DNA from: Dehalococcoidales bacterium
GTDB taxonomy: Bacteria; Chloroflexota; Dehalococcoidia; Dehalococcoidales; GCA-2688105
Reading direction: 5' to 3'
Assembly: GCA_030640255.1 (NCBI GenBank)
Contig: DAOWJS010000048.1
Location: 1 to 8,166 of the forward strand
DNA length: 8,166 nucleotides
The translations under genes were made by a program, and so were the position numbers. Numbering within the stretch: position 1 is the stretch's first letter; each line of letters begins with the position of its first letter. The notes below the pieces were generated by a model. That model searched no databases. It saw only the letters and a program-made list of their open reading frames with translations, and was not told the DNA's origin. Shown in pieces: positions 5,305 through 8,166 of the stretch.

Positions 5305-5815
5305 TCTCTTTCAGCCTGCTTATTACTTGTTCAACAACAGAAGCGATGTTCAGCCTGGAAGTATTGATTTTAATATCGGCGGCTCGCTCATAAAAGGGCT
5401 TCCTGAATCTCAAAAGCTCCCGTATCTCCGCAGCCCTGTCGGCTACGTTAAGGAGGGGCCTCTCTTCTCCGTCGCCTGATGTCCGCCTTAGTATCACCTG
5501 TGGAGAAGCGGTCAGGTGAACTATTATAGATTCTTGCCTCAGCCGGTCGATGTTTATCTTGTTGAGGACGAGCCCGCCGCCACAGGCAATTACCAGGTTT
5601 TGCCCCTGGGCAACCTTCTTGATGACCTCAATCTCAAGCTCGCGAAAAGCCACCTCACCATCCTGTTGGAATATCTCAGGTATGGACTTGCCTGTCTTCT
5701 GCTCAATCAAAGCATCAGTCTCAACAAACTCCTTATTTAGCTTTTCGGCCAGAACCTTACCCACCGCCGTTTTCCCGGTTCCCATGAAACCTATCAGGGC
5801 AATATTAGTTTTCAT
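5288..5815 (-). CDS. aroK: Shikimate kinase
   Basis: This enzyme phosphorylates shikimate at the 3-hydroxyl using ATP. The 175-residue protein is a P-loop NMP-kinase-like fold of normal length. It shows the Walker A motif GFMGTGKT (9-16), the shikimate-binding Asp34 in ETDALIE, Arg58 in FRELE, the GGG motif (79-81), a LID segment with Arg119 in ERPLL, and the RFRKPFY stretch (136-142) carrying the conserved adenine-side Arg. It is the bacterial AroK type, not the GHMP-type archaeal kinase, which argues for a bacterial host. The ATG at 5815 lies inside the last codons of aroE (11-bp overlap), with AAGGGG 10 nt upstream. The 3' end overlaps aroA by 17 bp, the longest overlap in the operon. Confidence 0.96.
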   Translation of the reverse strand: MKTNIALIGFMGTGKTAVGKVLAEKLNKEFVETDALIEQKTGKSIPEIFQQDGEVAFRELEIEVIKKVAQGQNLVIACGGGLVLNKINIDRLRQESIIVHLTASPQVILRRTSGDGEERPLLNVADRAAEIRELLRFRKPFYERAADIKINTSRLNIASVVEQVISRLKENESFN

Positions 5816-6668
5816 TCTTTTGTAGCCCCTTAATTGCCTCTTCCCTCATCAGCTCGATTGGCTCCTTCAGGCCAGTCCACTTCTCCACAGCTAAAGCTCC
5901 CTGCCAGACGAGCATATCAACCCCGCTTATGGTTTCGGCACCGGCTGCCTCAACCTCTCTCAGTAACCTCGTCTTGATAGGATTATACACGATGTCAAAA
6001 ACAACCAGACCGGGTTTGAGCAGTTTAGCCGGAACCGGAGTCTCATTAATATTGGGGCTCATACCCACACTGGTAGCGTTGACCAGAATATCCGCCCAGT
6101 CCAGTACCGTAGCCAGGTTTTCCTCATCCAGCTTTAGGGCTTTAACCTCCTTTTGAAAAACCCGGGAAATTCGGTGAGCCAGCTCTTCTGCCCAATCCAG
6201 CTCTAATTGCCGGTTAAGGATAACCAGATGGGCGCCCCTTTCGGCCAGAATAAAGGAAATCGCCCTTGATGCGCCACCGGCACCGAGAATGACTATGTTT
6301 TTTCTCTTGGGCTCGGTTCCCCTTTCCAATAGGGCTTGTAGAAATCCGGTGGCATCGGTATTGTAACCCGTCAGGACCCCATCTTCATTTACTATGGTGT
6401 TAACCGCTCCTATCTTATCGGCGAGCGGGTCTAGCTCATCCAGAAATGGGATAACGGCAACCTTGTGGGGTATGGTAACGTTCAGTCCTCTTATATTCAG
6501 GGCTCTCATGCCTTCAATAGCTTTGCCCAGGTCTTCCTTTCTTACCCTGAAGGGAACATACCAGTAATCTACCCCCATCTTGGCAAAAGCGGCATTGTGC
6601 ATTTGCGGGGACACGGTATGCTCTACAGGGTCGCCTATTATTCCGCAGACCTTTGTTTTTCCTGACAT
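5805..6668 (-). CDS. aroE: Shikimate dehydrogenase (NADP-type)
   Basis: This enzyme reduces 3-dehydroshikimate to shikimate. The 287-residue protein has the substrate domain first: the HTVSPQMHN loop (17-25), then NVTIPHK (63-69) with catalytic Lys69, then GYNTDATGF (101-109) with Asp105. The nucleotide domain follows with GAGGASRA (129-136), then NRQ (probably residues 155-157) at the end of the next strand, an Arg-containing motif usual for NADP binding, then NATSVGM and a C-terminal GVDMLVWQGALA helix. The ATG at 6668 is preceded by GGTAAGGTAAGG, whose upstream AAGG copy sits at suitable Shine-Dalgarno distance. It begins 13 nt after aroD and overlaps aroK by 11 bp. No quinate-dehydrogenase features or fusion to AroD are seen. 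Confidence 0.96.
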   Translation of the reverse strand: MSGKTKVCGIIGDPVEHTVSPQMHNAAFAKMGVDYWYVPFRVRKEDLGKAIEGMRALNIRGLNVTIPHKVAVIPFLDELDPLADKIGAVNTIVNEDGVLTGYNTDATGFLQALLERGTEPKRKNIVILGAGGASRAISFILAERGAHLVILNRQLELDWAEELAHRISRVFQKEVKALKLDEENLATVLDWADILVNATSVGMSPNINETPVPAKLLKPGLVVFDIVYNPIKTRLLREVEAAGAETISGVDMLVWQGALAVEKWTGLKEPIELMREEAIKGLQKNEN

Positions 6669-6681
6669 GACCTTACCTTAC

Positions 6682-7341
6682 CTAGCATCTTGCCACCATT
6701 TCGTAGATTTTCCTGAGGTCGGTTACGGTTATCTGACCGGCGGCAGATTCTTTGCCTTTCTCGGCTGAGGCATAGGTGAAGTCTCCGCCAACCAGGGGAC
6801 AAAGAATCCGGCTGGCTAAACCCAGATGACCCATAGCCAACGAAACTATTTTCGTGTTAGGGAACGATGAGATGAGCTGCAAAACGGTAACATTGTCGTC
6901 AAAGCTTCGGGCGGTCGTAACCAGCTTACATACATCGGCACCGGCTTCTAGTTGTCGTTGAACTATTTCTCTCATCTCATTAAAAGGGGGCGTTCCCTTC
7001 AAGTCATGAAATGACACCAAGCATTTTGCCCTCGGTTTAATCAGCGGTATGGTTTCGGCTAGTTTTATCGTCCTCAGCTCGATGTCAATCATGTCTGCCC
7101 CCAGCTCGGTTGCCTTAAGCAGCTCGTCTATTCTTTCGGCTTCGCCCTTTTCCCATCTGCCTCCCTCGTCGGCTCTTCTATTGCAGGCTATCCAAGGTTG
7201 GTTAAGTTGCTTAATTAGTTCTTGCCAGCCGTCACCGATGAGGTCAATTCTGACCTCGAATAAGTCGACTAGCGATTCGATTCTTCTTATTGCCTCCAGG
7301 TCTTTGTTTACTATGACGGTGCAGATTCTGGGTCTCTTCAT
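6682..7341 (-). CDS. aroD: Type I 3-dehydroquinate dehydratase
   Basis: This enzyme dehydrates 3-dehydroquinate to 3-dehydroshikimate through a Schiff base. The 219 residues fit a compact class I (beta/alpha)8 barrel. Visible are FEVRID (28-33), SFHD with catalytic His112, CKLVT with the Schiff-base Lys139, ASRI (Arg178) and the substrate-binding end ASAEKGKESAAGQIT (191-205, Gln203). I chose the ATG at 7341, one nucleotide after the aroB stop (TAG, 7345-7343); the barrel's first strand (RICTVIV) follows directly. A TTG at 7350 would add three residues and overlap aroB by 8 bp, but it has no better ribosome site. Neither start has a clear Shine-Dalgarno sequence, so translation probably relies on ribosomes finishing aroB. 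Confidence 0.94.
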   Translation of the reverse strand: MKRPRICTVIVNKDLEAIRRIESLVDLFEVRIDLIGDGWQELIKQLNQPWIACNRRADEGGRWEKGEAERIDELLKATELGADMIDIELRTIKLAETIPLIKPRAKCLVSFHDLKGTPPFNEMREIVQRQLEAGADVCKLVTTARSFDDNVTVLQLISSFPNTKIVSLAMGHLGLASRILCPLVGGDFTYASAEKGKESAAGQITVTDLRKIYEMVARC

Positions 7342-7342
7342 T

Positions 7343-8166
7343 CTAACCAACCAATGCCGGCTCGATTAAGGAGGGGCTTACCTCATCGGTGATAAAGGCC
7401 GTTCCTATCGATGTGAGTAAGACGAATCTTATCTTGCCCCCCAAAACCTTTTTGTCGTGTTTTATTGCCTGGAGCAGTCTTTTTACCTGAAGCCCCGGGA
7501 TTTCGGTGGGCAGGTCAGCTTTTTTGATAACACACTTCAACCTGGTTAACTCATTCTGGTCAAGCATACCCATCTGGCTTGAGATTCTTCCCGCAACCAG
7601 CATCCCGATGGCAATGGCTTCACCGTGTTCCATTTTGAAATCCGAAGCTGATTCAATGGCGTGTCCTATGGTATGCCCGTAGTTCAGAATACCTCTTAGA
7701 CCTAAATCCTTCTCGTCTTTTTCGACTATTTCGGCTTTAATTTGGGCTGAGCGGAAAACAGTCTCCTCAAGCAATCTGGTATCAAGCGATTTTATCCGGT
7801 CAAGATTTCTTTCAAGGTAGGTGAAGAACTCTTTATCCCGGATGACGGCACTTTTTATGACTTCGGCTAATCCGTTAGCCAATTCTTTAGCGGGAAGGGT
7901 TTTCAAGGTGTCGATGTCCGAAATTACCAACCTCGGTTGGTAGAATGCCCCGATTTTGTTTTTCAATTGCTCGTGGTTTACCGCCACCTTACCCCCGATG
8001 CTGCTATCGACCTGTGCCAGCAGGGTGGTTGGTATTTGCACCAGCGGCACCCCCCGCAGATAGGTGGCAGCCACGAACCCGGCTAGGTCTCCAATAACTC
8101 CGCCACCTAAGGCTAAAATAGGCGTTGTCCTCTCAACATAGTGCTCGGTCAATTCATGGTATAGCC
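7343..8166 (-). CDS. aroB: 3-Dehydroquinate synthase, partial (N-terminus outside window)
   Basis: This enzyme converts DAHP to 3-dehydroquinate using NAD and a divalent metal, normally zinc. About 273 residues of the usual 350-360 are visible, and the frame runs open past the window edge as L-Y-H-E-L-T-E-H before the first listed motif, so a TTG at 8152 is not the start. Present are the NAD-binding ALGGGVIGDLAGF, PTTLLAQVDSSIGGK, the acidic metal ligand in GLAEVIK, the HxxxH metal/substrate motif in YGHTIGHAIE, and the third ligand in MEHGEAI. All catalytic motifs of the family are intact in the visible part. It is the first visible gene of the operon; any aroF/aroG-type DAHP synthase would lie beyond the edge. 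Confidence 0.96.
   Translation of the reverse strand, partial: LYHELTEHYVERTTPILALGGGVIGDLAGFVAATYLRGVPLVQIPTTLLAQVDSSIGGKVAVNHEQLKNKIGAFYQPRLVISDIDTLKTLPAKELANGLAEVIKSAVIRDKEFFTYLERNLDRIKSLDTRLLEETVFRSAQIKAEIVEKDEKDLGLRGILNYGHTIGHAIESASDFKMEHGEAIAIGMLVAGRISSQMGMLDQNELTRLKCVIKKADLPTEIPGLQVKRLLQAIKHDKKVLGGKIRFVLLTSIGTAFITDEVSPSLIEPALVG

Larger units (their letters stand above)
1003..8166 (-). other. Aromatic amino acid operon aroB-D-E-K-A-C-pheA-tyrA
   Basis: Eight genes share one strand with no gap over 21 nt. Junctions are aroB/aroD 1-nt gap, aroD/aroE 13-nt gap, aroE/aroK 11-bp overlap, aroK/aroA 17-bp overlap, aroA/aroC 11-bp overlap, aroC/pheA 4-bp overlap and pheA/tyrA 21-nt gap. No internal terminator was seen. 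The promoter is outside the window; the hairpin at 838-875 is the best candidate for the 3' end. Together the products run from DAHP to the immediate precursors of Phe and Tyr. Confidence 0.92.

Noticed and set aside
7348..7350. TTG as the start of aroD
   Set aside because: It adds only three residues, has no ribosome site, and the ATG at 7341 lies one base after the aroB stop, a common coupled arrangement.
8150..8152. TTG as the start of aroB
   Set aside because: The frame stays open to the window edge and the visible protein lacks about 90 N-terminal residues compared with the family, so the true start is outside.

Overview
This window looks like a bacterial chromosome segment, most likely from an anaerobic Chloroflexota of the Dehalococcoidia type. 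I infer this from the gene order aroB-aroD-aroE-aroK-aroA-aroC-pheA-tyrA, which I recall from Dehalococcoides genomes, together with the bacterial AroK and mixed ATG/GTG starts. No rRNA or other marker gene is present, so the assignment is tentative.

Layout. Positions 2-208 (+) hold the last 68 codons of a protein ending in an ETF:quinone oxidoreductase/FixX-type iron-sulfur domain, followed by a hairpin terminator (235-289). Positions 286-993 form an AT-rich block with one small gene, an NYN-domain (PIN-like) nuclease (347-835, +). This gene has a strong extended -10 promoter so close to its ATG that the message is probably leaderless. Between this gene and the convergent tyrA gene is a 167-bp stretch dense in signals: a hairpin with a T-run on the minus strand, a near-consensus minus-strand promoter lying on a perfect 10-bp palindrome, and a second AT-rich palindrome built from the same heptamer. 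The block is bounded by a 10-bp inverted repeat and, just outside it, an exact 8-bp direct repeat, so it may be a small inserted element.

Positions 1003-8166 (all minus) are one tightly packed aromatic amino acid operon. Read in transcription order, the genes follow the biochemical steps almost exactly: 3-dehydroquinate synthase (AroB, cut by the window edge), type I 3-dehydroquinase (AroD), shikimate dehydrogenase (AroE), shikimate kinase (AroK), EPSP synthase (AroA), chorismate synthase (AroC), bifunctional chorismate mutase-prephenate dehydratase (PheA) and prephenate dehydrogenase (TyrA). Together they take DAHP to chorismate and on to phenylpyruvate and 4-hydroxyphenylpyruvate, the precursors of Phe and Tyr. 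Four of the seven junctions overlap and the other gaps are 1, 13 and 21 nt, implying a single mRNA with translational coupling. The operon promoter and any DAHP synthase gene must lie beyond position 8166.

The operon itself is ordinary, though AroA has an Ala at the position that governs glyphosate sensitivity and TyrA looks archaeal-type with a probable NADP preference. The part most likely to be undescribed is the NYN-gene block at 286-993. I saw no tRNA, rRNA, CRISPR array or transposase.
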